Assembly: GCF_014640435.1 (NCBI RefSeq)
Contig: NZ_BMGY01000035.1
Coordinates: 1 to 49,735, forward strand
From: Hymenobacter frigidus
Lineage (GTDB): Bacteria > Bacteroidota > Bacteroidia > Cytophagales > Hymenobacteraceae
Reading direction: 5' to 3'
DNA: 49,735 nucleotides
Positions within the stretch are counted from its first letter, which is position 1; every line of letters begins with the position of its first letter. The position numbers were made by a program, and so were the translations under genes. This document shows, piece by piece, positions 33,964-41,946 of the stretch. The notes under the pieces were generated by a model. It did not search any database, was not told where the DNA came from, and worked only from the letters and a program-made list of their open reading frames with translations.

Positions 33964-34424
33964 CGGGCACGATTGTCCCGGCGGGAGTTGTCCGGCCGCG
34001 GGTTAGCTTTGCGTATTCCCGTTTCATAAGAGCAGAAGTCAGGGTGTTTCCGCACCCGCTTCGGCCCCCCCGGCTGTACCACTAGCCGGGGGGATCTTTA
34101 TGGGTAGCGTAGGGTGAACCAAACCCTTTACAAGCTATGAACGGTCGTTTGCAGAATGTAAAAGGGTTTCTTTGTTATTTAAACCACCCTTTTCCTGAAC
34201 GAGTTAGGAAGTAATTAAGCCTTGGGTTTTTAGTATCCAGGAAGGGCTGACCTTCTTCTCACCCGTCGAATGTAAAGTCCTTTATTTTTTGAATATAAAT
34301 TTAACCGTCAATGGGTTTGGCTGATTGAACGCTCCTTGTTTACGTCTGTTTACGCGATAAATCGGGTTGGTCAGGCTCAGCGCGAGGCGTACATTCACTC
34401 GTTCTCTTCTTTTTCTCGGCGTTG
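33964..34424. other. Intergenic, hairpin and AT-rich leader
   Basis: It holds the terminator at 34066-34093. From 34100 to 34424 the DNA is AT-rich, likely the promoter region of the lipoprotein gene; the closest promoter match (TATTTTTTG near 34282) has one extra T. No gene was seen. Confidence 0.45.
34066..34093. terminator. Terminator-like hairpin
   Basis: CCCCCCGGCT (34066-34075) pairs with AGCCGGGGGG (34084-34093) around an eight-base loop, followed by ATCTTTAT. It lies 100 bases past the coiled-coil protein gene. Confidence 0.65.
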
Positions 34425-35009
34425 ATGAAAAATTTCCTTTCCCGTTTGGCCGGCCTGCTGGCTGGGCTGTGGTTGCTCGGCTGCCAAAAGAGTGCCCCAG
34501 AGCCCACCTTTACCCTGCCCGCGGCGACCGCCGTGGGCGCCAACACGCTGGGCTTCGAAGTCGACGGGCGCGTCTGGGTCAACTACGGCCGGGCCTGCTT
34601 CGGCCTCCTCGGCGGGCGCTGCCAGGACAACGTGCTTCGGGGGCAGTCCCACACCTTTCGCGGCGTGCGCTCCCTGTCGGTCACGGCCGGGTTGATTACG
34701 CCGAGTCACCAAGAAGATTTTGCGTTATCCATCGACACGTTGCGCGGTCCCGGAACGTACCTCGCAGGGCCGCCCCCGGCCTCCTGGCCGCCCGATGCCG
34801 TCGGCACCGGGGCCAACGGCATCAGCCTAACGGAGGGCCGCCTCAACCAGCACTCCGTGAGCCGCGCCAACGCCACGCGCATCGTGCTCACGCGCGTTGA
34901 CACCCTGCACCGCATCGTTTCGGGCACGTTTGAGGGGCGGCTCGAAGACGGCTTTCACCCCGGAACGTATGTCGCGATTCACAACGGCCGGTTTGATATA
35001 ACCTATTAA
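34425..35009 (+). CDS. Lipoprotein, DUF6252-like
   Basis: The 194 residues start with a lipoprotein signal ending LAGLLAGLWLLGCQKS, with Cys as the lipidation site. The mature part has NTLGFEVDGRVWVNYGRACF, TFRGVRSLSVTAGLI and IVSGTFEGRLEDGFHPGTYV followed by NGRFDITY. The pattern resembles DUF6252-type lipoproteins of Hymenobacter, which have no known function. The ATG at 34425 is preferred to the TTG directly before it. It has no operon partner. Confidence 0.65.
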   Translation: MKNFLSRLAGLLAGLWLLGCQKSAPEPTFTLPAATAVGANTLGFEVDGRVWVNYGRACFGLLGGRCQDNVLRGQSHTFRGVRSLSVTAGLITPSHQEDFALSIDTLRGPGTYLAGPPPASWPPDAVGTGANGISLTEGRLNQHSVSRANATRIVLTRVDTLHRIVSGTFEGRLEDGFHPGTYVAIHNGRFDITY

Positions 35010-35094
35010 TCCTCCTTTCAATGAAAGAAGCGCGTTTACGGCACGACCGTATTCTTGAACAGGCAGTACTACGACCACTGACAAGGCTACTCCT

Positions 35095-35343
35095 CTACAC
35101 AAAGTCGTTCCAGGGCTGTGCTTCTTCTCCGTCGATGAATACTTGCGGGTTGTCGAACTCTCCTTCGACAAATACCTGAACGTCGCCATCCTCCCATACT
35201 ATCAGGTGGTAGTATCCTTGAGCGGAAACGGGTTGCCGCAACTCCATTTCCTGCCCCTTTCGCAGATAATACACTTCTGCCCACGGTTCCAGTTGGACCG
35301 CTAGTTTGTGCCGAACAGGATTAGTCAACTTAAACAGGGACAT
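35095..35343 (-). CDS. Small acidic protein, unknown function
   Basis: From MSLFKLTNPVRHKLAVQL the gene gives 82 residues, including EVYYLRKGQEMELRQPV, YYHLIVWEDGDVQVFVEGEF and FIDGEEAQPWNDFV. It has regular alternating strands and an acidic end. I cannot name the family; small proteins of this kind occur among immunity-like genes. A longer frame up to 35460 would start at the edge of the neighbouring 372-bp element and adds residues without character, so the inner start is chosen. Confidence 0.6.
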   Translation of the reverse strand: MSLFKLTNPVRHKLAVQLEPWAEVYYLRKGQEMELRQPVSAQGYYHLIVWEDGDVQVFVEGEFDNPQVFIDGEEAQPWNDFV

Positions 35344-35455
35344 GGCAGCTATTACAATACAAGGAAGGGAGCGCATGATGCGGTAATCAACTCGGTTCAA
35401 AGTTGCGCTCCTTCCGGTAAACGTCTGGCAGTTGCCCAGCACCAGGTGCTCGTAG

Positions 35456-35827
35456 GCCATTGCAAGGCCCGGAGAGTCTAAGAAACTCGTCTACGATTCA
35501 AAGTTTAGGAAACTGACAAAGTAGATGAGTTTCGTAAACTCCAAACAAGAGCCCGGTTCCCCGCCAAAGTACCACGCTGGCAGCCCCCCGCGAAGGGAGG
35601 CCAAAACTGCTACTTTTCCAAGAGTGGGTCTATAACTAGCATTAGGGTAAGGGACACAACCCAGATGGGTATCGCGCTTATTGCACTTCCCCACTGCCCC
35701 CAAAATCCTGTTTGCCTAGGTCCGGGAAAGGACGTGGTTGTGAGTTTACGACACGCATCCCCTCGGCACGTTTCGTAAACTTTGAATCGTAGACGCGTTT
35801 CGTAAACTCGCCGGGCCTTGCAATGGC
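35456..35827. mobile_element. MITE-like element with 58-bp inverted repeats
   Basis: The 372-bp element has 58-bp terminal inverted repeats at 35456-35513 and 35770-35827 differing at five positions. They begin GCCATTGCAAGGCCCGG and contain two copies each of a motif related to AGTTTACGAAAC. Further such motifs lie inside (GAGTTTCGTAAACTC near 35527 and TTTACGACAC near 35746). No coding potential was found between the repeats. No clear target duplication is visible. It resembles a non-autonomous transposon (MITE) or a recombinase-bound site array. Confidence 0.75.
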
Positions 35828-35903
35828 TTATCGGCACTTGGTTTCTTGCCACTGCTAGTGGTTTGCGGAAAGGAGCCTTTAAGTTATGTGTCAACCGGAT
35901 TGG

Positions 35904-36248
35904 TTACCCGCCCGCAATGACCTGTTCATCCAACCTTTTGGCTGCTATTCCTCGTTGCAGGTGGCCCACGGTCAGTTCCTTCCGATTCCGACTCTTGGCC
36001 AGCCCCACTGCACGCAGCAGCCCGCCCAGTACGTCCATGCCTTCGCCATCGAAATAATCCGCGGCCATAAAGCCGGAGACATCTACGTGAAAGTGCGCCC
36101 CGTACGCGACGAGGAATTCGACCGCATCATCACCGTACACGCCCAAATCGCGTGACATGCCCGTATGAGAGTTAATTTCTTCCTCGTCCGAAAAGCCGCA
36201 CTCGTGGCGGATAAAATCGGCTAGTTCTGTGGACACGCTATCTGTCAT
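35904..36248 (-). CDS. DUF1493 protein
   Basis: The 114-residue protein has the DUF1493 core: an acyl-carrier-like helix set with SRDLGVYGDDAVEFLVAYGA and FHVDVSGFMAADYFDGEG. In E. coli relatives (YbdO-like operons) DUF1493 sits next to small hypothetical genes; its job is unknown. Some family members are found near contact-dependent or Rhs toxins, fitting the immunity-like neighbours here, but that is inference. The ATG at 36248 was chosen because the conserved helix begins directly after it; the longer frame starts in non-conserved sequence. Confidence 0.8.
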   Translation of the reverse strand: MTDSVSTELADFIRHECGFSDEEEINSHTGMSRDLGVYGDDAVEFLVAYGAHFHVDVSGFMAADYFDGEGMDVLGGLLRAVGLAKSRNRKELTVGHLQRGIAAKRLDEQVIAGG

Positions 36249-36404
36249 TCCACAAATGAACACCGTGCAGCGATAGGTTTGACCATACCTATTCAAGTTC
36301 AGGAAAACGGTCAAAATCGCTTACCACTTCCGTGGGCTATGTATTGAATGGGCTGCTGGCGCGCCGGCTCCCATTCTTGCCGGCGCACGGGGGAACTTTG
36401 CCGC

Positions 36405-36412
36405 TACCTTTG
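36405..36412 (+). promoter_or_regulatory. -7 promoter box for the putative Fic antitoxin
   Basis: TACCTTTG fits TAnnTTTG exactly; a TTG at 36377-36379 is a possible but distant -33. A hairpin (GCGCCGGC 36361-36368, GCCGGCGC 36379-36386) lies across the upstream part and might be an operator. Transcription would start about 24 bases before the ATG at 36442. Confidence 0.55.
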
Positions 36413-36441
36413 TTCTTCTAACCAGCCAATCCCTTATCGCC

Positions 36442-36618
36442 ATGAAACTCCGCGACCGCTACCGCCAGCTGCAGGACCCCGCCGTGGTCAAGGCCATGGT
36501 CGTGCGCTCGGTGTACGCCTCGATGGCGCTGGAGAACCAGACCGTGTCCGTCGAGCGCTTGGAGGCCCTCTACGAGCAAACGGGTTCTACGCCCCCAGCG
36601 GCCGCAACTGGGCGCTGA
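36442..36618 (+). CDS. Putative Fic antitoxin with S-x-x-x-E-N inhibitory motif
   Basis: This is a 58-residue protein: a helix (LRDRYRQLQDPAVVKAMVVR) followed by SVYASMALENQTVSVERLEA. The phrase SMALEN (Ser27 to Asn32) fits the (S/T)xxxE(G/N) inhibitory helix that blocks the ATP site of Fic AMP-transferases. In class I systems (VbhA-type) this motif is on a separate small antitoxin. The gene converges on the Fic gene and overlaps its end by 32 bases, whereas known antitoxins lie upstream in the same operon. It could instead be the N-terminal piece of a lost class II Fic protein. It has its own promoter box, which favours a real gene. Confidence 0.55.
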   Translation: MKLRDRYRQLQDPAVVKAMVVRSVYASMALENQTVSVERLEALYEQTGSTPPAAATGR

Positions 36619-37180
36619 TCAGCGCCTGCAACGGGGCCAGGTCGTAGGCATCCGCTTGCCGAATGGCTTGGAGGTACTCCGTCCGTCCCGCGCCGTTCTC
36701 GCGGTGGTACAAGACCACGTCCTGGTAGCCGTAATTGTAGGCCAGCAGGTTGGTAAACAAGCGCGCGGTCCGGCCATTGCCGTTGGTATAGGGGTGAATG
36801 GCCACCAGCCGGTGGTGCGCGTAGGCCAGCCAGGCCGCCAGCTGCTCCGCCGCGGGCACCGCCGGCAGCCGGGCCTGTCGGTGGCGCAGTTCGTCGATGA
36901 ATTCGTAGAGCAGATGCGGCACGCGGGGGGCCGGGGGCGGCAGGTACGCGCCCACGTTGGGCACCTGCGTGCGCCAGTGCCCGGCCCAGTCGTACACGTG
37001 GCCGAAGGCGCGCCGGTGCAGGTCCTGCAAGAGCCCGACCGAGAGCGCCACCGGGTACTCAAATTCCTCCAGCAGGAAGCGCTCCACCCGGGCCACGCCG
37101 AGCGCTTCCTGTTCGTTTAGGGCCGCCTTGTCGGTTAAGCCCAGTAAATTATCTTCCGGCGCGTCGGTGTAATGCCCCAT
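36587..37180 (-). CDS. Fic/DOC-family protein (putative nucleotidyl transferase toxin)
   Basis: The 197 residues form a Fic fold with the active loop IHPYTNGNGRTAR. The catalytic His and the GNGR are present, but the Asp/Glu that usually binds magnesium is Asn, as also seen in 'mobile mystery protein B'-like members. Before it come LQDLHRRAFGHVYDWAGHWR and VPNVGAYLPPPAP (the flap). No inhibitory (S/T)xxxE(G/N) helix is evident inside the protein, so control would need another factor, perhaps the convergent small gene. Fic enzymes usually attach AMP to target proteins; the target is unknown. The ATG at 37180 lies only six bases after a perfect -7 box, implying a nearly leaderless mRNA. Confidence 0.85.
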   Translation of the reverse strand: MGHYTDAPEDNLLGLTDKAALNEQEALGVARVERFLLEEFEYPVALSVGLLQDLHRRAFGHVYDWAGHWRTQVPNVGAYLPPPAPRVPHLLYEFIDELRHRQARLPAVPAAEQLAAWLAYAHHRLVAIHPYTNGNGRTARLFTNLLAYNYGYQDVVLYHRENGAGRTEYLQAIRQADAYDLAPLQALISAQLRPLGA

Positions 37181-37185
37181 ACGTG

Positions 37186-37193
37186 CAAAGGTA
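37186..37193 (-). promoter_or_regulatory. -7 promoter box of the fic gene
   Basis: TACCTTTG on the minus strand, an exact TAnnTTTG. A TTG located 15 bases upstream, inside the first 19-bp repeat, may be the -33 element. Confidence 0.6.
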
Positions 37194-37207
37194 GGTGGTT
37201 CAAAGAG

Positions 37208-37264
37208 GCAAGAAGCCACCTGTTCAGCAAGAAGCCACCTGTTCAGCAAGAAGCCACCTGTTCA
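37208..37264. repeat. Three perfect 19-bp direct repeats upstream of fic
   Basis: The unit GCAAGAAGCCACCTGTTCA occurs three times without gaps or mismatches (37208, 37227, 37246). The copy nearest the gene overlaps the probable -33 region of the fic promoter. This is suitable for an operator array or a length-variable repeat. Confidence 0.9.
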
Positions 37265-37276
37265 GTTAAAGGAGCG

Positions 37277-37720
37277 TTACTTTTTTAACTTCTGCTTGAC
37301 TTTCTGCTGCTCACGAGCGGCAGTGTAGACAGCGCGGATGGCCCCGCGGCTCAACACCAAGCTGTCGCGGCTGAGGAAGGCGATGCGGTACTTGCCACCG
37401 TCAAAAAAGAGGGAATCGTTCCGCTGGGTGAACGTGTGGGAATAGATGAAATCTCCGCCGTGCGCGCCAATATCAATCACCTCACGTTCGGTGGCGTTGA
37501 CGTAGTGGTAGACCGAATCAGGGGTAAAGCGGAAGCTGTATTTGGCGTGTCCGTTGAGGCACGGAGTGGGCCCCAGGCTGCGCCCTGTGCCCGTGGCCAC
37601 CAAATCCCAGTAGATGCCGACCACTGGCAGCCGAGGCGCCTGGGGCTGGCAGGCACACAACAGCCAGCACAACACGGAGCTGCCGTGTAATAAGGGCCGG
37701 CACACGTCGCAGGTTTTCAT
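37277..37720 (-). CDS. Lipoprotein, unknown function
   Basis: The 147-residue protein has a lipobox (SSVLCWLLCACQPQ, Cys about 25). The mature part contains VVGIYWDLVATGTGRSLG, KYSFRFTPDSVYHYVN and KYRIAFLSRDSLVLSRG, resembling lipocalin-like Bacteroidota lipoproteins, and ends in a Lys/Gln-rich tail. No closer family was recognised. It may be cotranscribed with the downstream fic gene, although the repeat array and promoter between them argue against this. Confidence 0.6.
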   Translation of the reverse strand: MKTCDVCRPLLHGSSVLCWLLCACQPQAPRLPVVGIYWDLVATGTGRSLGPTPCLNGHAKYSFRFTPDSVYHYVNATEREVIDIGAHGGDFIYSHTFTQRNDSLFFDGGKYRIAFLSRDSLVLSRGAIRAVYTAAREQQKVKQKLKK

Positions 37721-37832
37721 ACTGATTGGGGCCGTGTTGGAGAGGCATCTGCCCGCTCAACCCGCGCTCACATTAAACAAATGGGGTAGCAAGTACCGCA
37801 AAGATGAAGAAGCGTAGGAAGTTCAAGATAAG

Positions 37833-37871
37833 GGTCCCAAGCTAAACGAGGTGCGTTCAAAAATAGGAGCG
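37833..37871. repeat. 39-bp intergenic repeat, copy 1
   Basis: It begins GGTCCCAAGCTAAACG and ends AGGAGCG. It matches 42409-42447 at 34 of 39 positions. The ending AGGAGCG also recurs alone at other gene borders in this zone (near 37268, 40951 and 41366). Confidence 0.75.
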
Positions 37872-38116
37872 AATAGAAGGAAAGTAACCCGGCGGTAGTT
37901 GCCCATCGCTCTATCTTCGTCGGGTTAACAGGTGTTTTGTCAGTATTTTGGAATTGAAACGCCTCTTTTAACTTGGGCAGTCGCCGGCTCTTTTTCCTGC
38001 CAAAACTTGCACAAAAGCCTTACTCCACTTTTTTCCCGCCGTCCCATGACTGGTTTTCCTTCCCTCCGCCGCGCACTGGACCTGCTTGGCCGCGCGGCGA
38101 TGATAACCATTCGCGC

Positions 38117-38147
38117 GGTTAACTGGTGTTTTCTCAGCCAGTTAACC
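38117..38147. promoter_or_regulatory. Perfect 10-bp inverted repeat before the beta-propeller gene
   Basis: GGTTAACTGG (38117-38126) and CCAGTTAACC (38138-38147) around 11 bases, ending 14 bases before the chosen GTG start. It could be an operator or a leader hairpin. Confidence 0.6.
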
Positions 38148-38160
38148 TAACGTTCCTTCA

Positions 38161-39724
38161 CGTGACCAGATTCTACTCCTTCCTGTTCCTGTTCTTAGTT
38201 TGGTCGCCTACTACCGTACAAGCCCAAGCCATTACGTCCTTTTCCCCTGCTTCCGGCAATGTGGGCACGCTGGTTACGCTCACCGGCACCCGCCTGGACT
38301 TGGTCACCGCCGTGGCCGTTAACGGCACGAGCAGCGTCATTCTGGACCAGACCAGCACCGCCCTGCGCCTGTTGGTAATGCCCGGCGCCACCACCGGGCC
38401 CCTCACCACCACCGGTGGGGCCCCGGCGACTGCTGCGGCCGCCTTCACCGTCACCCGAACGGCCTTGGGCACCGCCCAGCAGGGCCCCAGGCTCGTCGGC
38501 ACCGGGGCCTCGAGCTATGTAGACCAAGGCCAGTCCGTGGCCCTGTCCGCCGACGGCAATACCCTGGCCGTGGGCGGAACGTTGGACAACTCCAACACCG
38601 GGGCCACGTGGGTGTTCACGCGCAGCGGCACGGGCTGGAGCCAGCAGGGGCCCAAGCTCGTCGGCACCGGGGCCGTGGGAAAAGCTAACCAAGGGTATTC
38701 CGTGGCCTTGTCGACCGACGGCAACACCCTAGCCGTCAGCGGCTTGAATGACAACAACTATACGGGGGCCACGTGGGTGTTCACGCGCAGCGGCACGAGT
38801 TGGGGCCAGCAGGGCCCCAAGCTCGTCGGCACCGGAGTTGTTGGAAGCCGGCCGTACCAAGGGTATTCCGTGGTCTTGTCGGCCGACGGTAACACCCTGG
38901 CCGTGGGCGGACCTTCGGACAACAACTACACGGGGGCCACGTGGGTGTTTGTGCGCAGCGGCACGAACTGGGGCCAGCAGGGCCCCAAGCTCGTCGGCAC
39001 CGGGACTCCAGCAGGGCAAGGCAGAGCCGTGGCTTTGTCGGCCGACGGCAACACCCTGGCCGTAAGCGGTGAGGATGACAACTTCAGCGCCGGGGCCACG
39101 TGGGTGTTTGTGCGCAGCGGCACGAGCTGGGGCCAGCAGGGCCCCAAGCTCGTCGGCTCCGGGGCCGTGGGAAGTGCAGAGCAAGGGGCTTCCCTGGCCC
39201 TGTCGGCCGACGGCTCCACCCTGGCCGTGGGCGGACCTTTGGACAACCGCCACGCCGGGGCCACGTGGGTGTTTGTGCGCAGCGGTACGAGCTGGGGCCA
39301 GCAGGGCCCCAAGCTCGTCGGCTCCGGGGCCTTGGGAAGTGCAGACCAAGGGACTTCCGTGGCTTTGTCGGCCGACGGCTCCACCCTGGCCGTGGGCGGG
39401 TCGCGGGACCTGCGTACGGAGGGCGGGTCGTGGTTCCTCCGTACGGGGGCCACGTGGGTATTTTCCACGGCCAGCAGCCCCCTGCAGCGCCCCGCGGCCG
39501 GGCCCCGTGCCACGGCCAGCTTCTTTCCCAACCCCGTCGCCGAGCAACTCACTGTCACTGGCGGGGCCCGCACCGGCACGTGGCGCCTGCTCGACAGCAC
39601 CGGCCGCACGCGGCTAACCGGCACGTACCACGCCGGCCAGCCCCTGGACCTTTCCGCCCTTCCGGCGGGCCTCTACTGGCTACAGGTGGACCAGGCCCCG
39701 GCTCGGCCCCTCCTCAAGCGCTAG
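38161..39724 (+). CDS. Secreted IPT/TIG and FG-GAP-like repeat protein with T9SS sorting domain
   Basis: With the GTG at 38161 the protein has 521 residues and starts with a signal peptide (RFYSFLFLFLVWSPTTVQAQ); a GTG at 38126 lies within an inverted repeat and is less likely. An IPT/TIG domain (ITSFSPASGNVGTLVTLTGT) is followed by six repeats of about 53-63 residues, each with QGYSVALSADGNTLAVGG, GATWVFTRSGT and WGQQGPKLVGTG. These are integrin-type FG-GAP-like blades forming a propeller. The end (ASFFPNPVAEQLTVTGGART to LPAGLYWLQVDQ) is a T9SS sorting domain. Blades are almost identical at DNA level, showing recent tandem amplification. Probably a surface or secreted adhesion protein; the ligand is unknown. 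Confidence 0.85.
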
Positions 39725-40062
39725 CAGGGGAAAGGCCGCGCACGCGCTCGAAGGGGCGTCCGTGGGCAATGCGACAGGGGAATAACGTTGGCGCCACTGC
39801 GTGGAAAGCAGCAGCGCCCAGAGCAGCATGAAGAGCAGAGGTGGCCAACCGGCAGAGCCTGCTAGCATTTAACCAAGCTAGTCAGCTGTTCAGCGAAAGG
39901 GTGGAAAAAGCAAAAGTCACCATATTAAATTTCTCGGCTTGCTGGCCTGAACTTGTGCCGGGCAATTGGGTTATGCTCGCGGATTTCGGTGGCAACCCCC
40001 GTAGTAAGGCGCTGCGGCTAGAAAAACCCGTACACCTACTCCACTCTACAAGCAGGAAACCG
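39725..40062. other. Intergenic, no gene seen
   Basis: The frame of the following gene is open upstream to about 39841 but contains no recognisable protein sequence. No repeat or promoter box stands out. Confidence 0.45.
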
Positions 40063-40842
40063 ATGAAAACCCCCTTCCTCCTCGCGGCCGCGCTGGCTAC
40101 TTTTGCGATTCCGGCACAGGCGCAGACGGCGCCCGCGCCGCGCGCCGCAGCCGACCAGATTGCCACCACCAAAGGCCCCCTCACGGTGCAGCCCGTCACG
40201 CACGGCAGCGTGGTGTTTACCTGGAACGGCAAAACCATTTACGTGGACCCCACCGGCGGGGCCGCGGCTTATGCCGGGCTGGCCACGCCCGACGTTATCT
40301 TGATCACCGACATCCACGGCGACCACCTCGACCCCAAGACGCTGGCCAGCCTCTCCGTAGGCAAAGCCCTGATGGTGGTGCCCAAAGCGGTGGCCGAGAA
40401 GCTGCCGGCGGAGTACAAAGCGCAGGTCCGCGTCCTGAGCAACGGCCAGCGGCTCGACACATTAGGCATGAGTGTTTCGGCTATTCCGATGTACAACCTG
40501 CCCGAAGCGGCCGAGGCGCCCCATACCAAAGGGCGCGGCAACGGGTACGTGCTGCATTTGGGCGGCAAAAACGTGTACCTGTCCGGCGACACCGAAGACA
40601 TCCCCGAAATGCGCGCCCTGAAGAACATCGACGTTGCGCTCGTGTGCATGAATCTGCCCTACACCATGGACGTGAACCAGGCCGCGCAGGGTGTCCTGGC
40701 CTTTAAGCCAGCCATCGTGTACCCTTACCACTACCGCGGTCAGAACGGCCTGAGCGACGTGGCCACCTTCAAGAAAACCGTGAACGCGGCCAATAAGAAA
40801 ATTGACGTGCGGCTGCGCAACTGGTACCCGGCGGCCCAGTAA
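40063..40842 (+). CDS. Secreted metallo-beta-lactamase-fold hydrolase
   Basis: This 259-residue protein begins with a signal peptide (LLAAALATFAIPAQAQ). The fold shows TTKGPLTVQPVTHGSVVFTW, DVILITDIHGDHLDPKTL (metal motif in the HxHxDH place, here D-I-H-G-D-H), YVLHLGGKNVYLSGDTEDI and YPYHYRGQNG. This is the UlaG-like or L-ascorbate-lactonase-like branch of the MBL superfamily. Its substrate is unknown, and there is no evidence for beta-lactamase activity. The ATG at 40063 directly precedes the signal peptide. A strong terminator follows. Confidence 0.85.
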   Translation: MKTPFLLAAALATFAIPAQAQTAPAPRAAADQIATTKGPLTVQPVTHGSVVFTWNGKTIYVDPTGGAAAYAGLATPDVILITDIHGDHLDPKTLASLSVGKALMVVPKAVAEKLPAEYKAQVRVLSNGQRLDTLGMSVSAIPMYNLPEAAEAPHTKGRGNGYVLHLGGKNVYLSGDTEDIPEMRALKNIDVALVCMNLPYTMDVNQAAQGVLAFKPAIVYPYHYRGQNGLSDVATFKKTVNAANKKIDVRLRNWYPAAQ

Positions 40843-40857
40843 AGAAACAGAACCGCG

Positions 40858-40896
40858 AAAAAGCCCTGCGGTGCACCCAGCACCGCAGGGCTTTTT
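40858..40896. terminator. Terminator after the MBL-fold gene
   Basis: AAAAAGCCCTGCGGTGC, loop ACCCA, then GCACCGCAGGGCTTTTTT: a perfect GC-rich stem with a T-tract on the plus strand, 16 bases after the stop. Confidence 0.92.
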
Positions 40897-41005
40897 TCTG
40901 CCTGCTTCGGGCACGTAAACGGTGGCGCCTTAAACGCGCGCCGTGCAGGAAAAGGAGCGTTTAGGCGGGAGTCGTTATCAAAGTAGCGGGGCGTATCGTT
41001 GCAAG

Positions 41006-41365
41006 ATGATTGCGTGCTTCGACTTTTTGTTCTACTGCTTCTATTGCCTCAGTTCGCGCCAACGGCCCGACCGCGTGGAAGGAGCCAAATTCATATTATT
41101 CGTTTGTCTGACCCTGCTGCCATTAGGCTACTACTTGGTGTTAAGCCTGATGGCCGGCGGTCTCCTGTTTTCCATACGGACGGCTCTGTGCGCCGAACTG
41201 CTGCTCCTGGCTGGGCTCTGGTGGGGTTACTTTCGTCCCCAACACTACCTGCAACGGCTCGGCCGCGCACCTTCTCCGGAGCCGCATCGGGTGCGTTACG
41301 CGCTGCTGGGCGTTGGGGTAATAGCTCTTGCGTTGCTGCCCCTACTCTCGATACCCATACTCTAA
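41006..41365 (+). CDS. Small membrane protein, unknown function
   Basis: The 119-residue protein has about three membrane segments (FILFVCLTLLPLGYYLVLSL, ALCAELLLLAGLWWGYF, LLGVGVIALALLPLLSIPIL) joined by a basic loop (QHYLQRLGRAPSPEPHRVRY). No family was recognised. The ATG at 41006 (MIACFDFLFYCFYCLSS) is preferred over an earlier in-frame start because sequence before it lies in the repeat-like region. The motif AGGAGCG flanks it on both sides (40951 and 41366). Confidence 0.55.
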   Translation: MIACFDFLFYCFYCLSSRQRPDRVEGAKFILFVCLTLLPLGYYLVLSLMAGGLLFSIRTALCAELLLLAGLWWGYFRPQHYLQRLGRAPSPEPHRVRYALLGVGVIALALLPLLSIPIL

Positions 41366-41458
41366 GGAGCGTTAAATGAGCGGGTCGGAGACGAAAACAA
41401 GTCCAGCAAGCCCATCGTCCAAGTGTTCACTTTAACGGTTGAAAAGTCAAACGAGCGT

Positions 41459-41851
41459 TTAGGCAGGTCGCTTTCGGAAGTACAGCACGCTGTTTATGAT
41501 GGCATAGCCTCCCAAGAGAAAGAGGGCGCCCCAGGAAAAGCTTTCAGCTGGGCTGTAGCTGTCTGGAAATAGGAACACCCCCGGATGCGTGTCCAGGTGT
41601 TGAAGCATCGTAGTTTGGCCTACTTGAAGGCGTTGGCAGCTCTCTAGGTCAATCTTGAGCGAGTGCTGCTGGCCGTGGAACCGAAAGTGCATAAACCGAA
41701 AGGCCGCCGAGGCATTGCAATTCAACTTCACTACCTCAACAGGAACCAACTCCCCAGCTACGGCCACTTCGCGCTCAACGAGCTTTCCCGGCAATACCGC
41801 GCAGCAGAGCACTACAAGTAGGAAGCCACCTATCAAGTTGAATTTATACAT
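41459..41851 (-). CDS. Membrane protein with two end helices (DUF3592-like layout)
   Basis: This has 130 residues with a membrane helix at each end (LIGGFLLVVLCCAVLPGKLV and WGALFLLGGYAIINSVLYF). Between them is an exported beta-rich part (KLNCNASAAFRFMHFRFHGQ and LKIDLESCQRLQVGQTT), with two cysteines that could pair. The plan is like DUF3592 proteins, but no signature allows a firm call. The ATG at 41851 begins the first helix; the longer frame runs through the promoter region and was rejected. Confidence 0.6.
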   Translation of the reverse strand: MYKFNLIGGFLLVVLCCAVLPGKLVEREVAVAGELVPVEVVKLNCNASAAFRFMHFRFHGQQHSLKIDLESCQRLQVGQTTMLQHLDTHPGVFLFPDSYSPAESFSWGALFLLGGYAIINSVLYFRKRPA

Positions 41852-41946
41852 GTACGGCAGAAACAGGAGGCAAGTGCCAATTGGCCGCCAAAGAACCGAA
41901 TGCCTGCTCAGTTCAGGAAAAGGGTCCGGGGTTGAACGAAGAATTG

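Larger units (their letters stand above)
37721..38160. other. Intergenic with two repeat signals
   Basis: No gene was recognised in these 440 bases. It contains the 39-bp intergenic repeat at 37833-37871 and the inverted repeat at 38117-38147 next to the following gene. Confidence 0.5.

Noticed and set aside
36978..37264. CRISPR array at the 19-bp repeats (and at 47965-48044)
   Set aside because: Units follow each other without spacers, are not typical CRISPR repeats, and no cas gene is present.
38748..39831. Several Arg/Pro-rich frames across the propeller repeats
   Set aside because: They are shifted readings of the tandem repeats; the chosen frame has the signal peptide and T9SS tail.
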